DNA of 29,948 nt from an uncultured Clostridia bacterium (GTDB lineage Bacteria > Bacillota > Clostridia > JAAYHZ01). The translations under genes and the position numbers were made by a program. The notes beneath the pieces are model-generated. The model saw nothing but the letters and a program-made list of their open reading frames with translations, made no database searches and was not told the DNA's origin. The stretch spans positions 1 to 29,948 of the forward strand of contig CALCRE010000018.1 in NCBI GenBank assembly GCA_937894465.1, read 5' to 3'. The stretch's first letter is position 1, and every line of letters starts with the position of its first letter. Positions 1-9,722 of this stretch are shown here, piece by piece.

Positions 1-1
1 A

Positions 2-79
2 TACTTTCCCGGTATGGCCAACATGAGACACCTGACGGATGATTTTTCCGGATACTTTTTAAATGTTTTGATATCTTAA
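2..79 (+). CDS. possible C-terminal end of an unidentified protein (partial)
   Basis: From base 2 an open frame runs 25 codons to a TAA at 77-79, and the gene would begin left of the window. The peptide (starting YFPGMANMRHLTDD) has a protein-like composition, but it is too short to assign to a family. The other two forward frames close sooner or look less natural. If it is real, the gene lies about 200 bp before the decarboxylase beta gene on the same strand; an upstream regulator would be a natural neighbour, but nothing here shows that. Low confidence. Confidence 0.35.
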   Translation, partial: YFPGMANMRHLTDDFSGYFLNVLIS

Positions 80-128
80 AATATGTACAAGTTATGAATT
101 TGATGATAGAATAGCATCTGTGTTACCA

Positions 129-162
129 TATAATCGCAAAAGCTATTGTCTATACAAGACAA
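129..162 (+). promoter_or_regulatory. putative promoter -10 with downstream inverted-repeat operator
   Basis: A perfect TATAAT lies at 129-134, without a convincing -35 at normal spacing. Twelve bases further, at 146-162, is the inverted repeat TTGTCT-ATACA-AGACAA (6-bp arms, 5-bp spacer). The repeat would cover the transcription start or first transcribed bases, a common place for a repressor site. TTGT/ACAA half-sites resemble those of several GntR-family regulators, but the regulator is not identified. About 120 bp separate it from the beta subunit start. Confidence 0.45.
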
Positions 163-281
163 AACCTTTTGTTACAAATAAGATTATGGAACACCGGCAT
201 TTTTATTTGATGACTTACATATCGATAGGACATTAAAAAAATGCTTATGACTATCAATAACATATTTATTGGAGGACTATC

Positions 282-1436
282 ATGAAAGAACTATTTATGG
301 AACTTTTCAGCGGATTCTCATCAATCGGCTGGAAAGAGTTGGTCATGTTCCTGGTGGGAATCATATTGATTTATCTCGCCATTAAAAAGGAATATGAACC
401 CATGTTGCTCTTGCCCATCGGATTCGGTTGTATATTGGTAAACTTACCATTTTCAGTCGTATGGGAGACGATGGAAAAAGGCGAATCAATACCTGGCTTC
501 TTACAGATATTGCACAATAGCGGTATCCAAAACGATTTGTTTCCTGTATTAATCTTTATCGGTGTTGGTGCAATGATTGATTTTACGCCTTTGTTCAAAA
601 ATCCGATAATGATCTTCTTTGGCGCTGCTGCTCAATTTGGTATCTTTGCAACCATGTTAGCCGCTGTTGCTTTTGGATTTGATTTACCGGTTGCAGCTGC
701 AATCGGAATTATCGGTGCAGCCGACGGTCCTACGGCAATTTATGTGGGAAACAAGTTTGCCCCTGAACATTTTGCCGCCATATCAGTTGCTGCTTATTCT
801 TATATGGCTTTGGTTCCCATTATTCAACCTCCGGTCATTCGCTTGTGCACAACTAAAAAAGAGCGTTTGATCAGAATGGATTATCATGAGGAACCGGTAC
901 CTAGAGTAACAAAGATCATATTCCCGATCTCTATCACTTTGATCGCAGGATTATTGGTTCCTAACAGTGCTCCACTGGTCGGATCCTTGATGTTTGGTAA
1001 TTTAGTCAGAGAATGCGGTGTTTTGGAAAGATTGTCAAAGACAGCTCAAAATGAATTGGCAAACCTCGTTACATTGTTACTTGGAATTACCATCGGCGGA
1101 ACCATGAAGGCCGCTAACTTCCTGACATTAGACACCATTAAGATCATGACATTGGGTCTTGTAGCATTCATATTCGATACTGCAGGCGGTGTTTACTTTG
1201 CAAAATTCATCAATCTTTTCTTAAAGAAAAAGATCAATCCTATGATCGGTGGCGCTGGAATCAGTGCATTCCCCATGTCATCTAGAGTCATTCAAAAAAT
1301 GGCACAAAAAGAGGATCCTACGAATTTTGTCTTAATGCAGGCAGTTAGTGCCAACGTTTCCGGTCAATTAGGATCAATCGTTGCTGGTGGTCTTGTTTTA
1401 AGTTTGATCCCGATGTTAACAGGAATTGGAGGTTAA
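282..1436 (+). CDS. mmdB: Na+-translocating decarboxylase beta subunit (OadB/MmdB/GcdB family)
   Basis: This is the integral membrane subunit that decarboxylates carboxybiotin and couples this to Na+ export. The 384 residues are highly hydrophobic, with about nine to eleven membrane segments, close to the usual family length. Family motifs are visible: FIGVGAMIDF with the conserved Asp (about residue 100), GAADGPTAIYVGNKFAPE (about 145-162), and NVSGQLGSIVAGG near the C-terminus. The start is ATG with GGAGG seven bases upstream. A tiny gamma-like gene follows after 4 bp. The matching soluble carboxyltransferase and biotin-carrier genes are not adjacent but about 20 kb away on the other strand, so the substrate (methylmalonyl-CoA, oxaloacetate or glutaconyl-CoA) cannot be told from this gene. 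The symbol is a family-level choice. Confidence 0.9.
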   Translation: MKELFMELFSGFSSIGWKELVMFLVGIILIYLAIKKEYEPMLLLPIGFGCILVNLPFSVVWETMEKGESIPGFLQILHNSGIQNDLFPVLIFIGVGAMIDFTPLFKNPIMIFFGAAAQFGIFATMLAAVAFGFDLPVAAAIGIIGAADGPTAIYVGNKFAPEHFAAISVAAYSYMALVPIIQPPVIRLCTTKKERLIRMDYHEEPVPRVTKIIFPISITLIAGLLVPNSAPLVGSLMFGNLVRECGVLERLSKTAQNELANLVTLLLGITIGGTMKAANFLTLDTIKIMTLGLVAFIFDTAGGVYFAKFINLFLKKKINPMIGGAGISAFPMSSRVIQKMAQKEDPTNFVLMQAVSANVSGQLGSIVAGGLVLSLIPMLTGIGG

Positions 1437-1440
1437 TGTC

Positions 1441-1575
1441 ATGTTAGAAAATATTAAAAACGCAGCTGCATTTCAACAAGGTTTGTTTGTTACGGCAGTC
1501 GGTCTCGTGGGAGTCTTCTTTATACTATTCTTGTTTTTCGTTGTCATTAAATTATTAGGGAAAGTCTCGAAATAG
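1441..1575 (+). CDS. small single-TM protein, decarboxylase gamma (OadG/MmdD)-like
   Basis: This 44-codon frame starts with ATG 4 bp after the beta-subunit stop and ends in TAG. After a short polar N-terminus (about 14 residues) comes one membrane segment of about 22 residues, then a short basic tail ending GKVSK. Position and topology match the OadG-like gamma subunit, which anchors and assembles the sodium-pump decarboxylase. Typical OadG/MmdD proteins are about 80-130 residues with a Pro/Ala-rich cytoplasmic tail; here the tail is missing and only the anchor remains. No frameshift is evident. Translational coupling to the beta gene is likely, because the GGAGG sits just before the beta stop. 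The function is inferred from context. Confidence 0.7.
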   Translation: MLENIKNAAAFQQGLFVTAVGLVGVFFILFLFFVVIKLLGKVSK

Positions 1576-1606
1576 CAATTAGAAAATTGTAATAGAAACA
1601 ACCAAC

Positions 1607-1645
1607 AAAAAAGAAGGGAATGATGAACCCCTTCTTTTTTGTTTT
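1607..1645 (+). terminator. rho-independent terminator of the beta/gamma genes
   Basis: The stem AAAAAAGAAGGG (1607-1618) pairs with CCCTTCTTTTTT (1629-1640), and a T-rich tract follows. It lies 31 bp after the gamma-like stop and closes this plus-strand transcript. Confidence 0.9.
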
Positions 1646-1754
1646 ATTTTTTCTTACAATTTTTATCTTGAGAGCCCGCATTCCAATACATTTATATTCT
1701 AAAGCTCTCCAAGCCACAATTTCAATGCTTCGATCGACAACAATAACATAATAA

Positions 1755-1791
1755 TTTAAAAAGGCCGATACATGGAATTTGTATCAGCCTT
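1755..1791 (-). terminator. rho-independent terminator of rpsU
   Basis: Read on the minus strand, the arm AAGGCTGATACA pairs with TGTATCGGCCTT with one internal mismatch, followed by T5 and an A/T-rich stretch. It lies about 45 bp after the rpsU stop. The 110 bp between it and the plus-strand terminator hold no recognisable feature. Confidence 0.8.
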
Positions 1792-1834
1792 ACTTGGACA
1801 TTTTTCTTGAATATATAAACGAAATATGAATATT

Positions 1835-2011
1835 TTATTTATACTTTCTTTTTCTTGCAGCTTCGGATTTTTTCTTTCTTCTCACACTTGGTTTTTCATA
1901 ATGCTCTCTTTTTCTTACCTCGGCAAGAACACCTGATTTTGCGCATTGTCTCTTGAAGCGTTTGAGCGCATTATCTAAAGATTCATTCTCTTTAACCCTG
2001 ATTTCTGACAT
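1835..2011 (-). CDS. rpsU: 30S ribosomal protein bS21
   Basis: The 58-residue product begins MSEIRVKENESLDNALKRFK and has the bS21 pattern: an acidic N-terminal start, the central KRQCAKSGVLAEVRKREHYEKP, and a very basic C-terminus ending RKRKYK. bS21 joins the 30S subunit near the mRNA exit and Shine-Dalgarno region. Length is normal for Bacillota. ATG is preceded by the strong purine-rich site GGAGGGGAGGG. A sigma-A-like promoter lies about 100 bp upstream and a terminator downstream, so it can be expressed alone. It follows the HIT gene in the order often seen in Clostridia; the GatB/YqeY gene that commonly comes next is absent here. Confidence 0.96.
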   Translation of the reverse strand: MSEIRVKENESLDNALKRFKRQCAKSGVLAEVRKREHYEKPSVRRKKKSEAARKRKYK

Positions 2012-2113
2012 GTTATCCCTCCCCTCCGATGGGCCGCGAAATATCTTATTTTCATGTTATAAACCGGATGCAATACAAAATATTTCACCGGGCATTATTT
2101 ACATGCACAATTA

Positions 2114-2142
2114 ATTATAAAGCATGTTGATGGTAAAATCAA
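2114..2142 (-). promoter_or_regulatory. sigma-A-type promoter for rpsU
   Basis: On the minus strand, TTGATT (2137-2142) and TATAAT (2114-2119) are separated by exactly 17 bp. They lie between the HIT gene and rpsU and leave an untranslated leader of about 95 nt. Confidence 0.7.
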
Positions 2143-2187
2143 TCCTTATTTAAGGAATACTGAAATTTAGCATATCTTTTTCGTCAT

Positions 2188-2535
2188 TTAAACCATCCGA
2201 TCAGACAAATCTTTTCCTGCTAACAAATGAAAATGCAAATGGAAAACGGTTTGTCCGGCTTGTTTCCCGCAATTGTTGATCAGTCTGTATCCGGTTTGAT
2301 TCACACCGGTCAATTTAGCCACCTCTTTTACCCCAAGGGCAATATCGGCCATAATCGATGCGTTTTCTGCATTCAAATGCTCAACATCGGGAATGTGTTC
2401 TTTTGGTATGATGACGACGTGAACCGGAGCTTGCGGCTGAATATCCTTAAAAGCCAGTATACGATCATTCTCATATACCTTATTCGTCGGGATCTCACCC
2501 TTTATAATTTTACAAAATATACAATCCTTCATCAC
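2188..2535 (-). CDS. HIT family protein (HinT-like purine nucleoside phosphoramidase)
   Basis: This 115-residue protein has the histidine-triad signature HLHFHLLAG (His99, His101, His103 by my count), which binds the nucleotide phosphate and supplies the catalytic His. CIFC near the N-terminus (Cys5, Cys8) is the usual zinc-binding start of the HinT/PKCI branch. The family hydrolyses nucleoside phosphoramidates and acyl-adenylates, which suits a gene after two aminoacyl-tRNA synthetases. The gene begins 9 bp after alaS; GAGGT precedes an adjacent GTG and ATG, so translation starts at 2535 or 2532. Most likely it is the third gene of the serS-alaS transcript. Confidence 0.93.
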   Translation of the reverse strand: MMKDCIFCKIIKGEIPTNKVYENDRILAFKDIQPQAPVHVVIIPKEHIPDVEHLNAENASIMADIALGVKEVAKLTGVNQTGYRLINNCGKQAGQTVFHLHFHLLAGKDLSDRMV

Positions 2536-2544
2536 GTATCTACC

Positions 2545-5178
<2,634 letters not shown>

Positions 5179-5192
5179 AAATTTGTCTCTCC

Positions 5193-6467
5193 TTAAGGTT
5201 TCAATAGATCAGTTCCCACCATAGCTCGTAACACTTCCGGAACTATGACGGAACCGTCCTTTTGCTGATGTTGTTCCATAATTGCCGGCAGTAATCTTGA
5301 TGTTGCCAACCCGGAAGCATTCAGCGTGTGAAGCAGTTCATTCTTTTTGGTTTCCGTTCTTTTAAATCGCATGTTTCCTCTGCGTGCTTGATAGTCGTAT
5401 GCATTAGAAGCCGATGAAATCTCCTTGTATTGATTCATACTGGGAATCCACACTTCGATGTCAAAGGTTTTACCCATGGAAGCACTGACGTCTTTTGCCG
5501 CCAATTTGGACAATCTGTAGTGTAGGCCTAACTTTTGCACTAAGCTTTCGGCCTTGCCCACCAATTCTTCAAGGGCTTTTTCGGAATCCTCCGGACGAGT
5601 GTATTGGAACATTTCCACCTTGTTAAATTGATGACCTCTGATCATTCCTCTTTCTTCGGTTCTGTAACTTCCGGCTTCTTTTCTATAGCAGGGTGTATAA
5701 GCAAAATATTTCTTAGGAAGCTCTTCTTCCTTCAACACTTCATTTCTGTGATAGCTGGCCAATGCTGTTTCCGCTGTAGGCAGAATAAACTGCATCTTTC
5801 CGTCCGGGTTATCCAATGTGAAAACATCATCCTTGAATTTTGGAAATTGACCTGCCGTATAGCCGCACTCTTCATTCAATATGTGAGGAGGCAATATGAA
5901 TTCATAACCGTCACGAATATGCTCGCTGATAAAAAAATTGATCAAAGCCCATTCCAACAGAGCACCTTTCCCCTTATACAGCCAAAAACCGCTTCCGCCG
6001 ATTTTGACACCTCGTTGATAATCAACTAAATTCAAGGATTCTACCAACTCCACATGATCTTTGGGTTGAAAATCAAATTGCGGTTTTTCTCCGTAGGTTC
6101 TGACAACCACATTCTGTTCTTTGTCACCGGCAATCACGTCATCTGCAGGCATATTGGGCAGTCCATCCATAAAGTCTTTTATCTTTTCACTTAATTGAGC
6201 GGATGTTGCATCAAGTTCCTTGATCCTGTCAGCAATGACTTTCATCTCCTCCAGCTTATCCGTGACATCCTCACCTTGCTTTTTCAATCGGGGTATCATA
6301 GCCGATACAGTATTCCTTTGGGCTTTCAAAGTTTCGGCTTGGGTTAAAATGGCGCGATATTCACGATCCCAGTCAAGCAACTCGTCAAAACTTACGTGGT
6401 CCATTCTTTTCAGCAATGCTTGTCTTACCTTTTCAGGTTCTTTTCGAATCAGATTTATATCCAGCAT
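5193..6467 (-). CDS. serS: seryl-tRNA synthetase (divergent type)
   Basis: The 424-residue class II synthetase begins MLDINLIRKEPEKVRQALLKR, followed by the coiled-coil tRNA-binding arm (about 30-100) and the catalytic domain. Motif 2 contains YRKEAGSYRTEERGMIRGHQ, and motif 3 includes LNASGLATSRLLPAIME. Several normally near-invariant positions differ: TAETALASYH replaces the usual TAEVPLTN-type segment, DVSASMGKTFDIEVW replaces the GDMGF..KTYDLEVW type, and SSASNAYDYQARR lacks the usual Cys. The protein is full length and reads as functional, so it probably belongs to a separate SerRS clade. A Ser-specifier T-box directly upstream supports the assignment independently. First gene of serS-alaS-HIT. 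Confidence 0.95.
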   Translation of the reverse strand: MLDINLIRKEPEKVRQALLKRMDHVSFDELLDWDREYRAILTQAETLKAQRNTVSAMIPRLKKQGEDVTDKLEEMKVIADRIKELDATSAQLSEKIKDFMDGLPNMPADDVIAGDKEQNVVVRTYGEKPQFDFQPKDHVELVESLNLVDYQRGVKIGGSGFWLYKGKGALLEWALINFFISEHIRDGYEFILPPHILNEECGYTAGQFPKFKDDVFTLDNPDGKMQFILPTAETALASYHRNEVLKEEELPKKYFAYTPCYRKEAGSYRTEERGMIRGHQFNKVEMFQYTRPEDSEKALEELVGKAESLVQKLGLHYRLSKLAAKDVSASMGKTFDIEVWIPSMNQYKEISSASNAYDYQARRGNMRFKRTETKKNELLHTLNASGLATSRLLPAIMEQHQQKDGSVIVPEVLRAMVGTDLLKP

Positions 6468-6479
6468 TTATTAATCCTC

Positions 6480-6760
6480 CTTTAAGTTCCTATCTATTTT
6501 TTTAAATTTAAAAAGCCTTCATCCCAAAAAGGGACGAAAGCTTAACGTTTTCCGCGGTACCACCCTTGTTAACCGGGTTTTGCCCGGTTCACCTTGATAA
6601 AAGGATTTTAACCGTATCCTCAACGGCCCGTTATTTACGGGTTCTCGGGAGTGGCTTTCATTTATATTTGTTTACCGGCTCGCACCAACTGCCGACTCTC
6701 TGTAAAAACAACTATAAATTACTTTCTCCGTCATCGATTTAATGTTATTCATTTGAAATT
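6480..6760 (-). promoter_or_regulatory. T-box riboswitch leader, Ser specifier (AGC)
   Basis: The minus strand contains the T-box core AGGGTGGTACCGCGG (6552-6566) followed by a terminator. Upstream are Stem I elements: AGAGAGTCGGCAGTTGG and GAGCCGG, then TGAAAGCCACTCCCGAG. In the usual specifier position after GAA the triplet is AGC (6654-6656), a serine codon, which matches the downstream serS. Uncharged tRNA-Ser should stabilise the antiterminator and let transcription proceed into serS, alaS and the HIT gene. The exact 5' end is inferred from the promoter at 6767-6795. Confidence 0.93.
6513..6543 (-). terminator. T-box-controlled terminator before serS
   Basis: On the minus strand AAGCTTTCGTCCC pairs with GGGATGAAGGCTT (one bulged or mismatched position), followed by a T-run (TTTTTAAATTTAAAAAAA). 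It lies directly after the T-box sequence, where the alternative terminator of a T-box switch is expected. Confidence 0.9.
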
Positions 6761-6766
6761 ATGCAA

Positions 6767-6795
6767 AGTATACTAAAGTTTTAATCTTGTGTCAA
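6767..6795 (-). promoter_or_regulatory. consensus sigma-A promoter for the T-box/serS transcript
   Basis: On the minus strand TTGACA (6790-6795), a 17-bp spacer and TATACT (6767-6772) form a near-perfect vegetative promoter. Transcription should start near 6760. It sits 41 bp after the stop of the MutS-like gene. Confidence 0.88.
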
Positions 6796-6835
6796 TAGGT
6801 ATTTAACGGCGTTTCAACTGCTTCTCATAAAACCT

Positions 6836-8614
6836 TTATATGATTCCGATCAATTCCATGAGATACTTTGCATTGGTTGTTTTGGACTTTCCAGGTTGTA
6901 TCTTGTAATCAAAAAGGATCTTTTTATCTTCGTAATGTTCGGAAAAACTGAAATTTCGAATTCTTGGTGTCATCTTGTCCAAGTCACATAGTTCCAGATC
7001 GTGGGTAGTTACCATGCCTATGGCGTTATTTGAGTTTAACGTAGTCAGCACTGTTTTTGCACCGGTCAATCTGTCAACCGAGTTGGTACCCCTAAACAGT
7101 TCATCGATTAAAAACAATGTTTTGTCGTCGCTTTTTGCGGCATCGAGTATATACTTTATTCTTTTAAGCTCTGCATAAAAGGTTGACACACCTTCGTTCA
7201 AATCATCGGAAATACGCATGGATGTAATAACATGCAAATCGGAAAACGTCATGTGCTTCGCGCATACCGCGCCTCCCGCCCGTGCTAAAACGATGTTGAT
7301 TCCCACTGTTCTGATGTATGTGGTTTTACCGGACATGTTGGAGCCGGATATGATTAAAATTTGATTATTGATCCTAAGTTGATTGGTCACCCTGACATCA
7401 TTGGCGATCAAGGGATGCCCCAGCTCATCAGCTTCCACGCCTCGGTTGTCCGAAACAACCGGGAAGCAAGTGCCTTTACAAACCTTTTTCATTGTGGCAA
7501 AGCTCAGAAGGCTCTCCAGTTCTCCAAGAGAAATGAACCATTTTTCACAATGGGGTGCATATCTTGATTTCCATTCTTGAAACAAGAATGCACATTCATA
7601 ATCCCATAACAGCAGTACATTGACTATGAAGCACAAAATCGGGTTGCTGCGAACGCGAACCCTTTCTGAAATCCTATCAAGCTCTTTGATGGCTTTTGTC
7701 GCCGAAACGTCCAAAGTAGATAAATGGGATCGGATCTGCTGCAATTCAGAAGCTGTAAAGTCGGTTTTTGCCACAAGCTCCAACACTTTATAATATGCAT
7801 TCAATTGAATCGGGATCCGATACACACTTTGGAAGTATCTCTTGGTCGATCTTAATCCGATCAACCATAGAACCCCTTGAAATGTGTAAAAGATTGCTGC
7901 AATCGGATAAAGATGATCCATGCGGAATATGGCGATCAGGGCTGTAAAAGCAAGAATGACCGGTGGAATATAGGTTAACGCGAAGCGTAAAAACTTGTTT
8001 TTCATAAAAATAGAATCATCTTTTAGCTCCATTACCAATTTTTCGGCCGAAGGGTCATTACCGACTTTTGAAAAACGGTATTCAAGTTGGTCGGTAAACC
8101 CATTGTCATTTGCCAGCTCTAAAACGGCCTCCTGCCGTTGCTTGATCTGTTCTTTGGTATAGGCGGGTTGCAAAAGATCCCGTGCTAATGCTTGCCGACC
8201 ATGCCATGTATGCGTTGTATTCATGTACTGAAACAACGATTTTTTCCCTATAATGTCCAAATCGCTGCTGTATGGGTGATCAGGGTCGATAAACTCTTCG
8301 CCGATATCGGAAAACCGGATCCAATGGTCTTCGAGCCTCATCAAGTGCCTCTTATTAATTTCTATGATTCCTTTGGACTCGTCAATTTTCTCACCTAACT
8401 TTACATGAACGATCCATGCCGGAATTTGTATTATAAACAATAACGCTGTAGAAATCTTAAAAATGATTTGGTCTCGAGTGAACATAAAGTATGACATCGT
8501 TACAAACAATATGAATAGCAAAAGCTTTAAGTTTCCAATCCGATCAAACCGTTTATTATTTTTTTCAAGAATACCGGTTTGCTTGTGAATAGCCGATTCA
8601 AATAAATCCTTCAA
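6836..8614 (-). CDS. membrane-anchored MutS-like ATPase
   Basis: The C-terminal half is a MutS domain V ATPase: Walker A GSNMSGKTT (about 424-432) and Walker B LFLIDE followed by LFRGTN (about 500-510). The N-terminal mismatch-recognition domains of MutS are absent. Instead there are hydrophobic stretches at about 30-73, 210-255 and 326-343 that look like membrane segments. This matches short MutS-like proteins of unknown role in Bacillota; mismatch repair should not be assumed. Start choice: TTG at 8614 has GAGGTG six bases upstream, while an in-frame ATG at 8633-8635 lies inside the preceding hydrolase gene without a ribosome site. That gene ends only 5 bp before the TTG, so the two are co-transcribed. 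Confidence 0.82.
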   Translation of the reverse strand: MKDLFESAIHKQTGILEKNNKRFDRIGNLKLLLFILFVTMSYFMFTRDQIIFKISTALLFIIQIPAWIVHVKLGEKIDESKGIIEINKRHLMRLEDHWIRFSDIGEEFIDPDHPYSSDLDIIGKKSLFQYMNTTHTWHGRQALARDLLQPAYTKEQIKQRQEAVLELANDNGFTDQLEYRFSKVGNDPSAEKLVMELKDDSIFMKNKFLRFALTYIPPVILAFTALIAIFRMDHLYPIAAIFYTFQGVLWLIGLRSTKRYFQSVYRIPIQLNAYYKVLELVAKTDFTASELQQIRSHLSTLDVSATKAIKELDRISERVRVRSNPILCFIVNVLLLWDYECAFLFQEWKSRYAPHCEKWFISLGELESLLSFATMKKVCKGTCFPVVSDNRGVEADELGHPLIANDVRVTNQLRINNQILIISGSNMSGKTTYIRTVGINIVLARAGGAVCAKHMTFSDLHVITSMRISDDLNEGVSTFYAELKRIKYILDAAKSDDKTLFLIDELFRGTNSVDRLTGAKTVLTTLNSNNAIGMVTTHDLELCDLDKMTPRIRNFSFSEHYEDKKILFDYKIQPGKSKTTNAKYLMELIGII

Positions 8615-8619
8615 ATTAG

Positions 8620-9558
8620 TCACCTCTTCAAACATGCAAGGAAAAAGGAGTGGATTTCATCCATCAGTTCCAGGTTTAAATCCTGCGCCAAGTTTCTGTC
8701 GATTTTAGCGTAATAAGCCTGCTGTATTTCATAAGGTATTTTTTGCTCATATTGATTATATAATTCATGGTATTCTGCGTTTATTTCATCAATGTAAGCG
8801 ATGGCGGCATCAGAACGAAAAACATCGTTGTGACCATTACGTCCCGGTTCATCCAATACCAATGTTTTTATATTCGGGTTGGTAATCTCCTTTATATGAG
8901 CTATGACAGAACAACCGTCATAAAAAACCATGTCATCCCCTCTCCCGTGAATGATCAATACCGGAATGTGGGATTGATTGATTGCGTCAACAGCAGTCAA
9001 AGAAGCGATTTTTCCAAAAAGAAGTCTTTGATACAACCACAAATATGGGTATTGGGTATATATAAATCCACCCATGATCCGGCGCCCTTGCTCTAATACA
9101 ATTTCCATGGAACTGTTTACACCGGATACCGAAACAATACCTGCGATTTCGTGACCTAAATGTGGTGCATTAGCTACTGCATATCCGCCCCAGCTGTGGC
9201 CGAATAACATAATAGGCAAGTCTTCGAATTCCGGTTCCCCGTTGATATATGTAAGTGCGGCATTCAAGTCAGATAAAGCCTGAGGAAATCCTTTTGTCGT
9301 CTTTCCTTCACTTTCATAACTGCCCGTTGCATCATAGGATAAAACACGCCATCCTTTGTCTACAAAATACATAATTTGAGCCAGATAGCTGTCGGCCCCA
9401 CCTCCGAGGCCATGGGCAACAACCACAATTCCTCGGTTTTGATCCGTTCCATACACATAGCCTTGCAAGCGATTCTTTCCCGAAAAAAAACTTACCGATT
9501 CTCTCGGGTAGTTCGTTAATGGTTTCATGAGGCTTGTCATACCTTGGAAATTGTCCAT
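8620..9558 (-). CDS. alpha/beta hydrolase (main part of a frameshifted gene)
   Basis: This frame encodes the whole hydrolase fold: VVVAHGLGGG (oxyanion region, about 45-54), nucleophile elbow GHSWGG (Ser122), an acid in GRGDDM, and a final His in GHNDVF. Relatives of this type are serine hydrolases of unknown substrate with an N-terminal membrane anchor. Here the anchor is encoded in another frame at 9523-9670, and the ATG at 9558 lacks a ribosome site, so it is probably not the true start. Removing one A from the AAA at 9523-9525 (minus strand) would join the frames as YDKPHE-PLTNYPRE. The gene follows trkH and precedes the MutS-like gene in the same direction. Confidence 0.8.
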   Translation of the reverse strand: MDNFQGMTSLMKPLTNYPRESVSFFSGKNRLQGYVYGTDQNRGIVVVAHGLGGGADSYLAQIMYFVDKGWRVLSYDATGSYESEGKTTKGFPQALSDLNAALTYINGEPEFEDLPIMLFGHSWGGYAVANAPHLGHEIAGIVSVSGVNSSMEIVLEQGRRIMGGFIYTQYPYLWLYQRLLFGKIASLTAVDAINQSHIPVLIIHGRGDDMVFYDGCSVIAHIKEITNPNIKTLVLDEPGRNGHNDVFRSDAAIAYIDEINAEYHELYNQYEQKIPYEIQQAYYAKIDRNLAQDLNLELMDEIHSFFLACLKR

Positions 9559-9670
9559 CGTAGATCACTTTTACTAAAATCATTGAAATAACTGAAAAGA
9601 TCAGAACAAAACCCACAATACTCAAACTGATTCTTTTTATGCGTCCCTTAAGGGTTGTATCTTTTTTCAC
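9523..9670 (-). pseudogene. displaced N-terminal anchor of the alpha/beta hydrolase
   Basis: A GTG at 9670 with AGAGG-type purines upstream opens a frame encoding a basic start (MKKDTTLKGRIKR), one membrane segment (SIVGFVLIFSVISMILV) and then IYDGQFPRYDKPHE. This is the typical start of anchored alpha/beta hydrolases in Clostridia. The frame then loses family resemblance while the +1 frame takes over with NYPRESVSFFSGKN. This is best explained by one extra base near 9523-9525, either a real mutation or a sequencing error. Confidence 0.7.
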
Positions 9671-9722
9671 TCTCTATACCTCTTCCTATGTTATTGATCA
9701 ATAGTAATCCGCATTTTGCTTT

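Noticed and set aside
667..870. Alternative-frame open reading frame inside the beta-subunit gene
   Set aside because: It lies wholly in another frame of a well-recognised membrane protein gene and has no ribosome site or family pattern.
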